The notes beneath the pieces are model-generated. The model ran no database searches and had not been told where the DNA came from. It saw only the letters and a program-made list of their open reading frames with translations. Of a stretch of 33,416 nucleotides of DNA, positions 23,061 through 31,174 are shown piece by piece (position 1 is the stretch's first letter; the number at the start of each line of letters is the position of its first letter). The DNA is from Candidatus Aminicenantota bacterium (GTDB lineage Bacteria; Acidobacteriota; Aminicenantia; UBA2199). Position numbers and translations under genes: made by a program. The stretch is taken from positions 3,618 to 37,033 of the forward strand of contig WVZO01000065.1 in assembly GCA_011772425.1 (NCBI GenBank), read 5' to 3'.

Positions 23061-23816
23061 ATGGTGTCTTCATTTCAATTCAGAGAAAAACTCAAAGAGG
23101 GTAAGCCCCTGATCGGTACGGTTCAGACCTTAAATTCCCCGGAGGTTACGGAGATTTTGGCAGCCGTGGGATTTGATTGGTTATTTATCGACCTGGAGCA
23201 TTCAATCCTGGATATAGAGGGTGCTCAGCGCATTCTCCAGGCAGCCGGGCCGCAGTGCCCCTGTATCATTCGACCGCCGTCCCAGGAGGAGGTATGGATA
23301 AAAAAAATACTGGACACTGGGGCCGCCGGTATTATTGTTCCCCGGGTGAAATCAGTGGAGGAAGCAGCCAGGATTGTCAAATGCAGCAAATACCCTCCTG
23401 AAGGAGATCGAAGCGTGGGACTTTCCCGTGCACATGGGTACGGGTTATCCTTCCAGGAGTACGTGGACAATGCCAACCGGGAAATTGCTGTCATATTGCA
23501 AATCGAACACATCGATGCCGTAAGAGATCTCGAAACCATTGTGAAAATACCCGGTATAGACGGTCTTCTCGTGGGACCTTACGATCTATCCGGCAGCATG
23601 GGAAAAATCGGACAGGTAAACGACCCGGAGGTGCAGCAGGAGATACAACGGGTTCGGCAGGTTTGCCTGGAGGCAAATATGGTCCTGGGAATTTTTACCA
23701 CTAACCCGGAAGATGTAAAAACCCTGATTGAAAAAGGCTACACCCTGATTGCCCTGGGAATAGACACCATGCTCATGGGTCAATATTTGAGGCAGTTGGT
23801 CCAATCGGTGAAGTAG
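23061..23816 (+). CDS. HpcH/HpaI aldolase family protein
   Basis: A 251-residue class II, metal-dependent aldolase of the HpaI/GarL group, which split 4-hydroxy-2-oxo acids such as 2-keto-3-deoxyglucarate to pyruvate plus an aldehyde. Key residues are in place: DLEHS with His47, IIRPP with Arg71, the metal ligands Glu149 (QIEH) and Asp175 (VGPYDLSGSMG). The TIM-barrel length is normal. AAGGAG precedes the ATG by 7 nt, and the gene follows the aminopeptidase by 11 bp, so they are one transcription unit although the functions are not obviously linked. The exact substrate cannot be read from sequence. Confidence 0.92.
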   Translation: MVSSFQFREKLKEGKPLIGTVQTLNSPEVTEILAAVGFDWLFIDLEHSILDIEGAQRILQAAGPQCPCIIRPPSQEEVWIKKILDTGAAGIIVPRVKSVEEAARIVKCSKYPPEGDRSVGLSRAHGYGLSFQEYVDNANREIAVILQIEHIDAVRDLETIVKIPGIDGLLVGPYDLSGSMGKIGQVNDPEVQQEIQRVRQVCLEANMVLGIFTTNPEDVKTLIEKGYTLIALGIDTMLMGQYLRQLVQSVK

Positions 23817-23961
23817 AAAAAGAATGGAATGATGGAATCAAAGGAAAAAGGTATAACCCATCCGAATGATGCACGTAAATTCGTATATAAAATTATAAAG
23901 TGTTTTTTCACTTTGTGCCTTTGTGGCTATTTGCATGAAAATAAAAAAGGAGGATTTACTC

Positions 23962-26250
23962 ATGAAAAAAATGGAGCCATCGATTTTAATCTTTCTGGTG
24001 ATTTTTGTTTTTTCCGGTTATTTGGGCGGTTCCGGCCAGTTGGCAGAGGATATGGACCACTCCATTAAAAATATCGAGACGTTTACCCGCCTCTATGGGT
24101 ATGTCAGGTATTTTTATCCCGGTGATGAAGCGGCGCAAACCGATTGGGAAAAATTTGCCGTTTATGGGGTAAAAAAAGTGGAAAAAGTCCGTAATCGTTC
24201 GGAATTAAAGCAAGCGCTGCAAGAACTCTTTTTACCCATTGCGCCTGCCCTGGTGATTCATGACTCCAACCGGAAAACTCGTTTCTCAAGCACCCGGATT
24301 ACGCCGCCGCCGGCAATCAAAAAAAAGATGAACGTGGTGGTCTGGCAGCACCTGGGGGTGGGATTCGGAGAAGCCCGCAGTATTTATCGCAGCATCCGCT
24401 TAAACAGGAAAGACGAGCTGACCTACAAACGTAATATTGGCGTAATGATCCAGGTACTCGATGCAGCACCTTTCCAGGGGAAACAGGTAAAACTCCGGGC
24501 TGCCGTAAAAGTAGCAGAAGGGGCAGGCCACATGTGGCTCCGCGTGGACCGGATGAACAAAGCAATGGGTTTTTTCGATAATATGAATGACCGTCCCGTT
24601 AAATCCAATGAATGGAACTATTACGAAATTACCGGACCCGTGGCAGAGGATGCGCAAAGGGTGGTTTTCGGATGTTTTCTGCAGGGTTCCGGCCAACTGT
24701 GGGTGGATGATTACCAGTTTTTTGTAAAAGAGGATAAAAAATGGAAATCCGTTACCCTTAAAAACCCGGATTTTGAAGAAGATAAGGATGGCGGCCCGCC
24801 GCAGGAATGGATAGCCCTAAGCGAGGGTTATTCATACCAGGTCACAGCGGATACCGCAGCCAGGGGCAGGAAGAGTACGATTATCAAGAGCGACCCCGGA
24901 TCAGGACTGGTGTTTGACCGGAAACCCCAATTCGGGGAACATATTTCCAAAGAATTGGGCTCCAGGTTGTCCTGCCTCATGCCCATCGCCTTGTATGGGA
25001 CGGAAGATTATACCTACCCCAAAGCTTCACCCGCCGCGTTGAACCGCTTGAAAGCCGCCATTGAAGAAGAGGTTCCCAAAGAGGAGAAACTCAGCGGTGA
25101 TGTCCTATACGTCAGGTTGGGGGATATTGTCATGGCCTGGAATATATTTCAACATTTCTATCCCTATTTCGACGTAACAAAAACCGACTGGAACGCTTCG
25201 CTGACCGAAGCATTGGCATCTGCTTACAACGATAAAAATAAACAGGATTTCTTGAAAACCCTGAGAAAATTGGTTGCCCATCTGAAAGATGGGCATGGTA
25301 GAGTTTATTTAAAAGGGGATACCACCGCTTTTCATGCCCCTCCCATCCAATGGGATTGGATTGAAGGGAAACTGGTGATCACGGGGATTTTCCATAAATT
25401 CCTTAAAGGCATCCATATGGGGGATGTGGTGGTTGAGATAGACGGCGTAAAGGCGAAAGATGCAATAAAAAATGAAGCCCTTTACATCTCGGCAGCCACT
25501 GAAGGCTGGCTCCATTACCGTACCCTCAACGAATTGTTAGCCGGACCCAAAGATTCCCAAATGACCCTGAAAATAGAAAGGGATGGAGAATTTCATGAGA
25601 TCACCCTGCAGCGGTCAGAAGAATATATGAAATACTACAATAAATCTAAAAATAATGTTTACTACAAAAAAATCGATGAGGATATATACTACCTGAACCT
25701 AAACAATATACCCGTGGATGATATCAACCAGTTGATGCCGGAACTGGAAAAAGCCAAAGCCATCATTTGCGACTTAAGGGGTTATCCCAACAGCAACCAC
25801 CAATTGATTTCCCACTTGCTGAAAGAAAAAGATGAGGATTTGTGGATGTGGGTACCCCAGATCATTTACCCGGATTATGAAAACGTCACTTACAAAGGTC
25901 ACGGTTGGCACATGAAGCCGCTTAAACCTCACTTAACCGCTAAAATCGTTTTCATTACTAACGGCAGGGCCATCAGTTATGCCGAATCTTTCATGGGATA
26001 TATCGAACATTACAAATTGGCCACCATCGTGGGGCAGCCCACAGCTGGGACCAACGGCAATGTAAATCCTTTTACCTTGCCCGGCGGCTACAGGGTAATG
26101 TGGACCGGCATGCGGGTGCTGAAGCATGACGGGTCCCAGCATCACGGGGTAGGAATTATTCCTCATGTGCGGGTGGAGCGTACCATCAAGGGTGTCAAAG
26201 AAGGCCGGGACGAATTCCTGGAAAAAGCCATCGAGATCGCCAAGAAATAG
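23962..26250 (+). CDS. Secreted S41-family peptidase with PDZ domain
   Basis: A 762-residue protein. The start at 23962 is chosen for its AAGGAGG site 8 nt upstream and because it places a signal peptide (ILIFLVIFVFSGYLGG) at the N-terminus; an earlier in-frame start would spoil it. Residues about 30-390 form a large N-terminal region with a jelly-roll-like part. The S41 part has HLKDGHGRVYL (His about 444), a PDZ around 470-550, and NGRAISYAESF (Ser about 672) followed by VGQPTAGTNG. The Ser-Lys dyad lysine of CtpA is absent; the layout matches tricorn-type S41 members that use Ser-His-Glu. It is the third extracytoplasmic peptidase in 8 kb and lies 145 bp after the aldolase gene. Confidence 0.9.
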   Translation: MKKMEPSILIFLVIFVFSGYLGGSGQLAEDMDHSIKNIETFTRLYGYVRYFYPGDEAAQTDWEKFAVYGVKKVEKVRNRSELKQALQELFLPIAPALVIHDSNRKTRFSSTRITPPPAIKKKMNVVVWQHLGVGFGEARSIYRSIRLNRKDELTYKRNIGVMIQVLDAAPFQGKQVKLRAAVKVAEGAGHMWLRVDRMNKAMGFFDNMNDRPVKSNEWNYYEITGPVAEDAQRVVFGCFLQGSGQLWVDDYQFFVKEDKKWKSVTLKNPDFEEDKDGGPPQEWIALSEGYSYQVTADTAARGRKSTIIKSDPGSGLVFDRKPQFGEHISKELGSRLSCLMPIALYGTEDYTYPKASPAALNRLKAAIEEEVPKEEKLSGDVLYVRLGDIVMAWNIFQHFYPYFDVTKTDWNASLTEALASAYNDKNKQDFLKTLRKLVAHLKDGHGRVYLKGDTTAFHAPPIQWDWIEGKLVITGIFHKFLKGIHMGDVVVEIDGVKAKDAIKNEALYISAATEGWLHYRTLNELLAGPKDSQMTLKIERDGEFHEITLQRSEEYMKYYNKSKNNVYYKKIDEDIYYLNLNNIPVDDINQLMPELEKAKAIICDLRGYPNSNHQLISHLLKEKDEDLWMWVPQIIYPDYENVTYKGHGWHMKPLKPHLTAKIVFITNGRAISYAESFMGYIEHYKLATIVGQPTAGTNGNVNPFTLPGGYRVMWTGMRVLKHDGSQHHGVGIIPHVRVERTIKGVKEGRDEFLEKAIEIAKK

Positions 26251-26307
26251 TTGGAATTGCGAAGACATCGGTTCCTTTTTGCGTACCTATTTATAGGTGG
26301 TTAATGA

Positions 26308-26556
26308 TTAAGGCCTATTTATTGAAAAATTTTCCAGTGTGGAGAGGATTTTTTCCTTTTGCGAGGGAGTGAATTCATCACCATAAAAACGCAGAAACAT
26401 TTCTTTCCGCCAGTTTTTTTTATCCGTTATGGTGGATAAAACGATTCGCCTGGCAGTGCCAAGCATGGAAAAACACATTTTGACTCTTTCTTCAGGGGTT
26501 TTCCTCATCAACATGTCGTTATAAATCCGCTCCATCTTCTTACTTGTGTCTTTCAT
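26308..26556 (-). CDS. Partner protein of the nucleotidyltransferase, 82 aa
   Basis: A small helical protein with the pattern RKTPEERVKMCFSMLGTARRIV and later LFLRFYGDEFT-like FLRFYGDEFTPSQKEKIL. I recall this family as the constant downstream neighbour of a nucleotidyltransferase of the type at 26540; function unknown, possibly antitoxin or toxin partner. It overlaps the 3' end of that gene by 17 bp, so the two are translationally coupled. Confidence 0.8.
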   Translation of the reverse strand: MKDTSKKMERIYNDMLMRKTPEERVKMCFSMLGTARRIVLSTITDKKNWRKEMFLRFYGDEFTPSQKEKILSTLENFSINRP

Positions 26557-27016
26557 CTAAAACCCTCCCTAAAATCAAATCCAAACCTAAACGGGCGCAC
26601 CATTTCTTGACATAATCCATAGCAAAGTCCAAATCCATCAGGCTGACGATATCTTTTATCTGCATTTCTGAAAAGCTGTCCTTTGCCCAGTAAAGCTTGG
26701 AAATAATAAGGTCTTCAAGCGAAACTACGAAAACGTCCTGGTCTTCCAGTTTCCTTTTTTTTCTTTTGTTGAATTCCAGAATTCTATATTCCTCGTTCTT
26801 ACAAATAATGAAGTCAACTTTAATAACTGTTTCCAGGTGAATAATGTTGAACATGGTTTGATTTCTAATGGCATCTGTTACCATATCTTTGTCGATATCA
26901 CGGGTCATCCTGGGTTTCCCGTAAAAAGTGAGTGCCACGGATCCACTGAGCATATAATCAAACTCAGCATCGTTCAAGCGCCTGGCAACCAGCTTCAATA
27001 AATCCAATTCATTCAT
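26540..27016 (-). CDS. Nucleotidyltransferase, apparently internally shortened
   Basis: A 158-residue member of the minimal nucleotidyltransferase group. SGSVALTFYGKPRMTRDID (24-42) has the GS motif and DxD (Asp40, Asp42), and VDFI (Asp68) supplies the third carboxylate. Only 26 residues separate DID from VDF, against 51 in the complete homologue at 9445. The text jumps from 'MTRDID' straight to 'KDMVTDAIRNQTMF', suggesting an in-frame loss of about 25 residues, so the enzyme may be inactive. The frame is otherwise intact and coupled to the 82-residue partner gene downstream. Confidence 0.75.
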   Translation of the reverse strand: MNELDLLKLVARRLNDAEFDYMLSGSVALTFYGKPRMTRDIDKDMVTDAIRNQTMFNIIHLETVIKVDFIICKNEEYRILEFNKRKKRKLEDQDVFVVSLEDLIISKLYWAKDSFSEMQIKDIVSLMDLDFAMDYVKKWCARLGLDLILGRVLDERHK

Positions 27017-27256
27017 GGAATCATAATAGTATCAAAAAAGCGATTCCGCAACCCTCTTTTTTTTGTTTTCTGAGGCGAAAGGAAGTTTTTTGACTGCCCC
27101 CTTCCCATCTTCGTGCATCAGCAAAATTAGCTCATGCGTGAGCAAAATTAGTTAACGGAGAAAATTTTTCCCGGCGGGTTGGTTCTGGTAAGGAAGCCTT
27201 ACAGATGGTCCGAAGGACCTGCAATGCCCCGTCACGCCATGCGCCACGCCGTGGGG

Positions 27257-27285
27257 TTGACAAAATAATTTCTTTTTATTACCAT
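27257..27285 (+). promoter_or_regulatory. Putative promoter of the Tyr-rich secreted protein gene
   Basis: TTGACA (27257-27262), a 17-bp spacer and TACCAT (27280-27285, 4 of 6 consensus positions) lie just upstream of AGGAG (27293-27297) and the ATG at 27303. The leader would be about 11 nt. The preceding gap (27017-27256) contains only small hairpins (GGTCCGAAGGACC) and a doubled AGCAAAATTAG, and no gene. Confidence 0.4.
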
Positions 27286-27302
27286 TTGGAACAGGAGAAT
27301 GT

Positions 27303-28091
27303 ATGATGATTAGAAATATAATCAAAAAATCTGTTTTGATTTTTTTCCTGGGGATGGTTACGATGGTGTTTTGTCTAGAAACCATTGTGATTACAGCCAG
27401 TGCTGGTACTGGAAATGATTACGCGTATGCCGGCGCTGGGGTTACTCAAAAGAAGAAGAAAAAAAAGCCGAAACCTCCCAGGAAAAAACCGCCAAAGCAT
27501 GTTGTAAAGCCTCATAAAAAACCGCTGCCGCCAAAATATCGTCCAAAATACGGCAAAAAGGTGGTTGTACTTCCCAATGGTCACAGGGTGATTACTGTTA
27601 AAAAACGAAAATATTACTATCATAATGGCATCTACTATTGGCCTGGCAAAGCAGGGTATGCTGTCATTGCCGGACCCATAGGCGCACGAATTACTTTGCT
27701 CCCACCTGGATACAGGCATATTTATGTTAGAACAGTACCCTATTACTATTACTACGGCACGTATTACCATTATGACCCGGTTGAAAAAATTTATGTCGTG
27801 GTGGACTCGCCGTTAGGAGCGGAAATTGAAGAATTGCCGGAGGGATATGAAACTCTTTACCTGGGAGAAACGCCTTACTATTACTGTCACGGTTCGTATT
27901 ACCGGTATTATCCGGATCGACAGGTTTACATGGTGATAAAGGCCCCGCCGGGTTTGGAGCTTAGAACCATGCCTTATGGATACGAAACGGTAGTGGTTGG
28001 CGGGACAAGGCATTTTCTTTATAGGGGAGTCTATTATCGCCCGTTCATCCGAGGTGGAGTAACCCTATATAAAGTAGTGAAGGTGAAGTAA
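27303..28091 (+). CDS. Secreted Tyr-rich repeat protein (DUF6515-like)
   Basis: A 262-residue protein with a signal peptide (SVLIFFLGMVTMVFCLETIV, about 10-30), then a strongly basic Lys/Pro-rich linker (KKKKKKPKPPRKKPPKHVVK) and about four repeats of 42-45 residues. Each repeat contains Y-Y-Y-x-x-G-x-Y-Y followed by 'Y-x-V-V/I-x-x-P-x-G-x-x-I-x-x-L-P-x-G-Y'. This matches the DUF6515-type pattern; the repeats probably form small SH3-like beta units. No enzymatic residues are evident, and a role in the envelope or in surface binding is inference. It may start at ATG 27303 or the adjacent ATG 27306, which has better spacing to AGGAG. Confidence 0.85.
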   Translation: MMIRNIIKKSVLIFFLGMVTMVFCLETIVITASAGTGNDYAYAGAGVTQKKKKKKPKPPRKKPPKHVVKPHKKPLPPKYRPKYGKKVVVLPNGHRVITVKKRKYYYHNGIYYWPGKAGYAVIAGPIGARITLLPPGYRHIYVRTVPYYYYYGTYYHYDPVEKIYVVVDSPLGAEIEELPEGYETLYLGETPYYYCHGSYYRYYPDRQVYMVIKAPPGLELRTMPYGYETVVVGGTRHFLYRGVYYRPFIRGGVTLYKVVKVK

Positions 28092-28156
28092 GAAGTAGGA
28101 AGTAAGAAGTAAGAAGTCGATCAGTGTATCAGGAGGCAGAATAGAAGCTTGACATT

Positions 28157-28241
28157 TAACTAGTTAATTTTTGCGATAAAATAAAAATTACCTAGTTTAT
28201 TTTTATGATAAGGAAAAGATTACCTGGTTAATTTTTTTCCA
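28157..28241. repeat. 32-bp direct repeats, 2.6 units
   Basis: Units start at 28157, 28189 and 28221 with consensus TAMCTRGTTWATTTTTRYGATAA followed by nine variable A/T-rich bases. The 32-bp period is about three helical turns. It could be a regulator-binding array or an iteron-like element; with fewer than three units and no spacers it is not a CRISPR. Confidence 0.6.
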
Positions 28242-28256
28242 TCTTTGAAATAACTT

Positions 28257-28284
28257 TTAACTTTTTGACTGTCACCTTATTCTT
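28257..28284 (+). repeat. 28-bp direct repeat, left copy
   Basis: TTAACTTTTTGACTGTCACC and the next eight bases TTATTCTT match 28955-28982 at 27 of 28 positions. The pair brackets the two small genes at 28408-28878. A shorter inverted match (GACAGTCAGAAAG) exists at 10727-10739. Confidence 0.8.
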
Positions 28285-28407
28285 TATTCTGAAAATGCTT
28301 TTTGGGATGGAGTTGATTTTTTTCTCTATTTGTGGTAAGTTATTGTTTCCTGTGGAAATTGGCAGCCTTGAGTTTGAAATCAGAAAAGGAGCTATACTTA
28401 ATTCAGC

Positions 28408-28641
28408 ATGAACTTCGAGATCATTGGTAAAATCCAGGAGATTGAGACAATCGCCGTAGGTGGCCGGATTCGGGATATTATGAGGCTGCGTAAGCAATTT
28501 GGTTATGGAAGGTGGCGAAAACTCAAAGGAGTTGCCAACGTTCGCCTGGCGAATGGCCGTATCCGCAGGGCTGAAGTTCATTGGTATGAAGCCCACGGGA
28601 TCGGCAAGAAGAAAATGAAAATAAAGCGTTTTTTGAGTTAG
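28408..28641 (+). CDS. Small conserved hypothetical protein, basic, 77 aa
   Basis: A 77-residue, strongly basic protein: FEIIGKIQEIETIAVGG, RIRDIMRLRKQFGYGRWRK, VRLANGRIRRAEVHWYEAHG and a Lys-rich end. I recall nearly identical short proteins in scattered bacterial genomes, encoded just upstream of a small acidic protein like the next gene; the function is unknown. A TAA 9 nt upstream makes ATG 28408 the first possible start. AAGGAG lies about 16 nt away, which is far. It is 6 bp from the next gene, so the two form a unit. Confidence 0.8.
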   Translation: MNFEIIGKIQEIETIAVGGRIRDIMRLRKQFGYGRWRKLKGVANVRLANGRIRRAEVHWYEAHGIGKKKMKIKRFLS

Positions 28642-28647
28642 AAGAGT

Positions 28648-28878
28648 ATGATGAAAAAGGACAGCAAAATAAAATTCGCTCTTTGCGTAAGAAATGACGA
28701 CTGTGAAGACCTTGAAGTGCGTAAGATATATCAAGTTATACCCGACAAGCAGGCTTCACAAGAGGGTTACTTCAGGGTCGTGGATGAATCCGGGGAAGAT
28801 TACCTGTACCCGGAATCGTACTTCCTTCTCATTGAGCTTCCACACAAAGCCCAGGAACTTATAGCGGCAGCCTCCTAA
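28648..28878 (+). CDS. Small conserved hypothetical protein, acidic, 76 aa
   Basis: A 76-residue acidic protein with the pattern KFALCVRNDDCEDLEVRKIY, Q-V-I-P-D, then DESGEDYLYPESYFLLIELP. This looks like a small SH3-type beta barrel and recurs in many bacteria as a tiny orphan; the function is unknown. Pairing of a basic and an acidic small protein, 6 bp apart and bracketed by direct repeats, suggests a mobile two-gene module such as a toxin-antitoxin unit, but this is only inference. Confidence 0.8.
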   Translation: MMKKDSKIKFALCVRNDDCEDLEVRKIYQVIPDKQASQEGYFRVVDESGEDYLYPESYFLLIELPHKAQELIAAAS

Positions 28879-28954
28879 ATATCCCCCTGGCCCTGGCCTC
28901 AACATTTGACCACACCAAAACTTCCCAAAATTAACCATAAATTTTCTCAGAAAA

Positions 28955-28982
28955 TTAACTTTCTGACTGTCACCTTATTCTT
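28955..28982 (+). repeat. 28-bp direct repeat, right copy
   Basis: One mismatch (C for T at the ninth base) relative to 28257-28284. It is followed by a TAGCCACGAAGG-family repeat in reverse (about 28999-29012). The gap 28879-29074 holds no gene; a possible promoter for the TIR-NACHT gene is TTGCTT (29027-29032), 17 bp, TAAAGT (29050-29055). Confidence 0.75.
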
Positions 28983-29074
28983 CCTTCCTACTTTGTATCC
29001 TTCGTGGCTAAATTTAAAATCAACTCTTGCTTTTTCTCTTGATTTATGGTAAAGTCCATAACCGGAGATGAAAA

Positions 29075-31174
29075 ATGGAAAAGGAATCAGATAAAAAAGA
29101 TTTTTTCATCAGCTATAACCGCAATGATGAAAAGGCTGCCGAATGGATAGCCTGGCAGCTTGAAGAAGCGGGTTATACAACCTTTATCCAGGCATGGGAC
29201 TTTCGTCCTGGAAATAACTTTGTTGCTGAGATGGATAAAGCAGTAAAAAAATGTGAACGCACCATTGCAGTGCTTTCTGAGAATTATCTTCAATCCGGGT
29301 TTACCAAAGCAGAGTGGACTGCTGCTTTTGCCAAAGACCCCACCGGTGAAAAACGATTATTAATCCCGATTCGTGTTAAGGATTGTGATGTCGAAGGTCT
29401 TCTGGGTCAAATTATTTATATTGACCTGGTAGTAAAAGAGGATAAGAATTACATTGGCCCGGTGTGTTTGAAGGAAAAGAAGGTGAAAAAGAAGCTGTTG
29501 GATGAGATACAGGACAGGTTAAAACCAGCAGAATCCCCTCCTTTCAATGGATTTGGTAATGGAACTCGACCTGTTTCCGCCGGGATAGACAGCGACGAAA
29601 TACTTAAAAAAAGAGGAGATTATCTCAAGGAAGTATTAGAGAAAGCCATCAAAAGTAATTACCATATGGAATTGAATCTGGAGCAAGAAATCGAAAAAGA
29701 GATTGAAGTAGAGGATGAAAAAACAGGAGAAATCGAAAAAAGGAAAGAATTGGTATGGGAAGCAGTGGAATTAGAAAAAATATTAACAGACCAAAACAAC
29801 TATATCCTTATTAATCCTTCCGGTATGGGAAAAACAACCTTTTTAACCCATGCAGCTTCCAAGCTTCTCGAAATCGATAACGGTTATAAGTTCCTTCCGT
29901 TTATTACTACCTGCATCGACTTAAATCAAAGAGGAACCGCTATATCTATAAACGATTTTATCCAAAAAAACCTGGAATCTACTTATTACAATTCTCAGAC
30001 ATCACTGATCGACAAAGAATGGGAAAACCTCTGTATATTGATGGATGCGCTGGACCAGGCCAGGGATGTAAATGACATCGTTTCTTCACTCCTTCTTCAA
30101 AATCAATACTGCAATTATAAAAAGGCCAAAATCATCCTATCATCCAGGCAAAATACCGCGGATAAGGTAAGAGAAGGATTTAACAAAATCCGGCTCAAAC
30201 TCCCTGAAGATGATGAGGTGCGGCATTACCTTGGAGAAAAACATTATAACAATTTAAAATCGTTAATCGATTCTTCAAGAGAACTGGTAACCGTTCCTGT
30301 GCTTCTTGAAATGCTCAGGATAATTTCAGAAAGAGGAGATATCTCCGCCAAAATAGATAACCGTACCAGTCTATACTCTGAATTTACCCGGATTCTTATT
30401 GACCAGGAGCGAAACAAACCCAGGTATTGGCAAAATCCTCCATTAATAGACGATTTTATCGATTCTGAATTGGAAGAAAGCCTGGAAAAAATCGCCTTTT
30501 TCTCCCTTGCTAATCACGAAATCCTTGAAATAGGAAAAGATAAACTTATAAGACATTTCGATTCACCGGAAAAAAAATATGCTCTTTTAAACGCAGGAAT
30601 CCTACTGGAATTATTTGAAGACAGGGAATTAAAATTAATTTTCCGGCATCAATCCTTCCAGGCCTATTTTGCTGCCAGGTATATATATAACCGGCAGCCC
30701 GAATATTTTAACCAACTCACGAATGATATTGCCTTTTTCTACAGCGATATATGGTACGAAGTTTTACGATTTTTTATTGGACTTGTGAAAGACCCTCAAA
30801 AAGCAGAAGAAATGATTCATTCAATTTATCAACAGAAAGACAAAAAAGATGATCTCAATCATTCACTAAGATTAATCTTTGCATTTTTTCTCATGTCTGA
30901 GACACGAGTGAGCAACGAAAAAGTTCTTGAATTGTATAAACAATTGGGTAATCTATTAAAAAATAATGTAAGTAATTTGGAATTCATCAAATCAAATATC
31001 GATAAATTCAATACCGGTAATAGAGATCAAAGGCGAAAAACTGATATTATACTAAAACTACTCCTTAAGGATGATTACTGGTATACCCGAAAAGTTGCAG
31101 TGGAAGTTTTAGGAAAGATAGGGATCTCAAAAGACATTCCACTGTTAAAAAAACTGCTCAAAGATAAATCCTAG
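29075..31174 (+). CDS. TIR-NACHT NTPase with C-terminal HEAT repeats, ended by an in-frame amber codon
   Basis: A 699-residue STAND-type protein. Residues 9-120 are a TIR domain (DFFISYNRND; candidate catalytic Glu80 in KAEW). A charged linker follows, then a NACHT-like NTPase with Walker A NPSGMGKTT (247-255) and Walker B ILMDALDQ (321-328) and a sensor-like KIILSSRQ. A helical region leads to the first HEAT unit (about 668-699). The TAG at 31172-31174 interrupts the protein: the same frame stays open to 32068 and continues with HEAT repeats. Bacterial TIR-STAND proteins are NLR-like sensors in anti-phage defence, where the C-terminal repeats recognise the trigger and TIR consumes NAD (family knowledge). 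Start supported by GGAG 8 nt upstream. Confidence 0.9.
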   Translation: MEKESDKKDFFISYNRNDEKAAEWIAWQLEEAGYTTFIQAWDFRPGNNFVAEMDKAVKKCERTIAVLSENYLQSGFTKAEWTAAFAKDPTGEKRLLIPIRVKDCDVEGLLGQIIYIDLVVKEDKNYIGPVCLKEKKVKKKLLDEIQDRLKPAESPPFNGFGNGTRPVSAGIDSDEILKKRGDYLKEVLEKAIKSNYHMELNLEQEIEKEIEVEDEKTGEIEKRKELVWEAVELEKILTDQNNYILINPSGMGKTTFLTHAASKLLEIDNGYKFLPFITTCIDLNQRGTAISINDFIQKNLESTYYNSQTSLIDKEWENLCILMDALDQARDVNDIVSSLLLQNQYCNYKKAKIILSSRQNTADKVREGFNKIRLKLPEDDEVRHYLGEKHYNNLKSLIDSSRELVTVPVLLEMLRIISERGDISAKIDNRTSLYSEFTRILIDQERNKPRYWQNPPLIDDFIDSELEESLEKIAFFSLANHEILEIGKDKLIRHFDSPEKKYALLNAGILLELFEDRELKLIFRHQSFQAYFAARYIYNRQPEYFNQLTNDIAFFYSDIWYEVLRFFIGLVKDPQKAEEMIHSIYQQKDKKDDLNHSLRLIFAFFLMSETRVSNEKVLELYKQLGNLLKNNVSNLEFIKSNIDKFNTGNRDQRRKTDIILKLLLKDDYWYTRKVAVEVLGKIGISKDIPLLKKLLKDKS

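Larger units (their letters stand above)
28092..28407. other. Intergenic region with tandem repeats, no gene
   Basis: Starts with AGAAGTA/AGGAAGTA slippage repeats (28082-28116). It contains 2.6 units of a 32-bp AT-rich repeat (28157-28241) and the left 28-bp direct repeat (28257-28284). An open frame on the minus strand crosses this region and the next gene (28228-28734) but is an antisense shadow. Confidence 0.6.

Noticed and set aside
28228-28734. A 168-residue minus-strand frame
   Set aside because: It is antisense to the conserved small gene at 28408-28641 and runs through intergenic repeats. The plus-strand protein has the family pattern.
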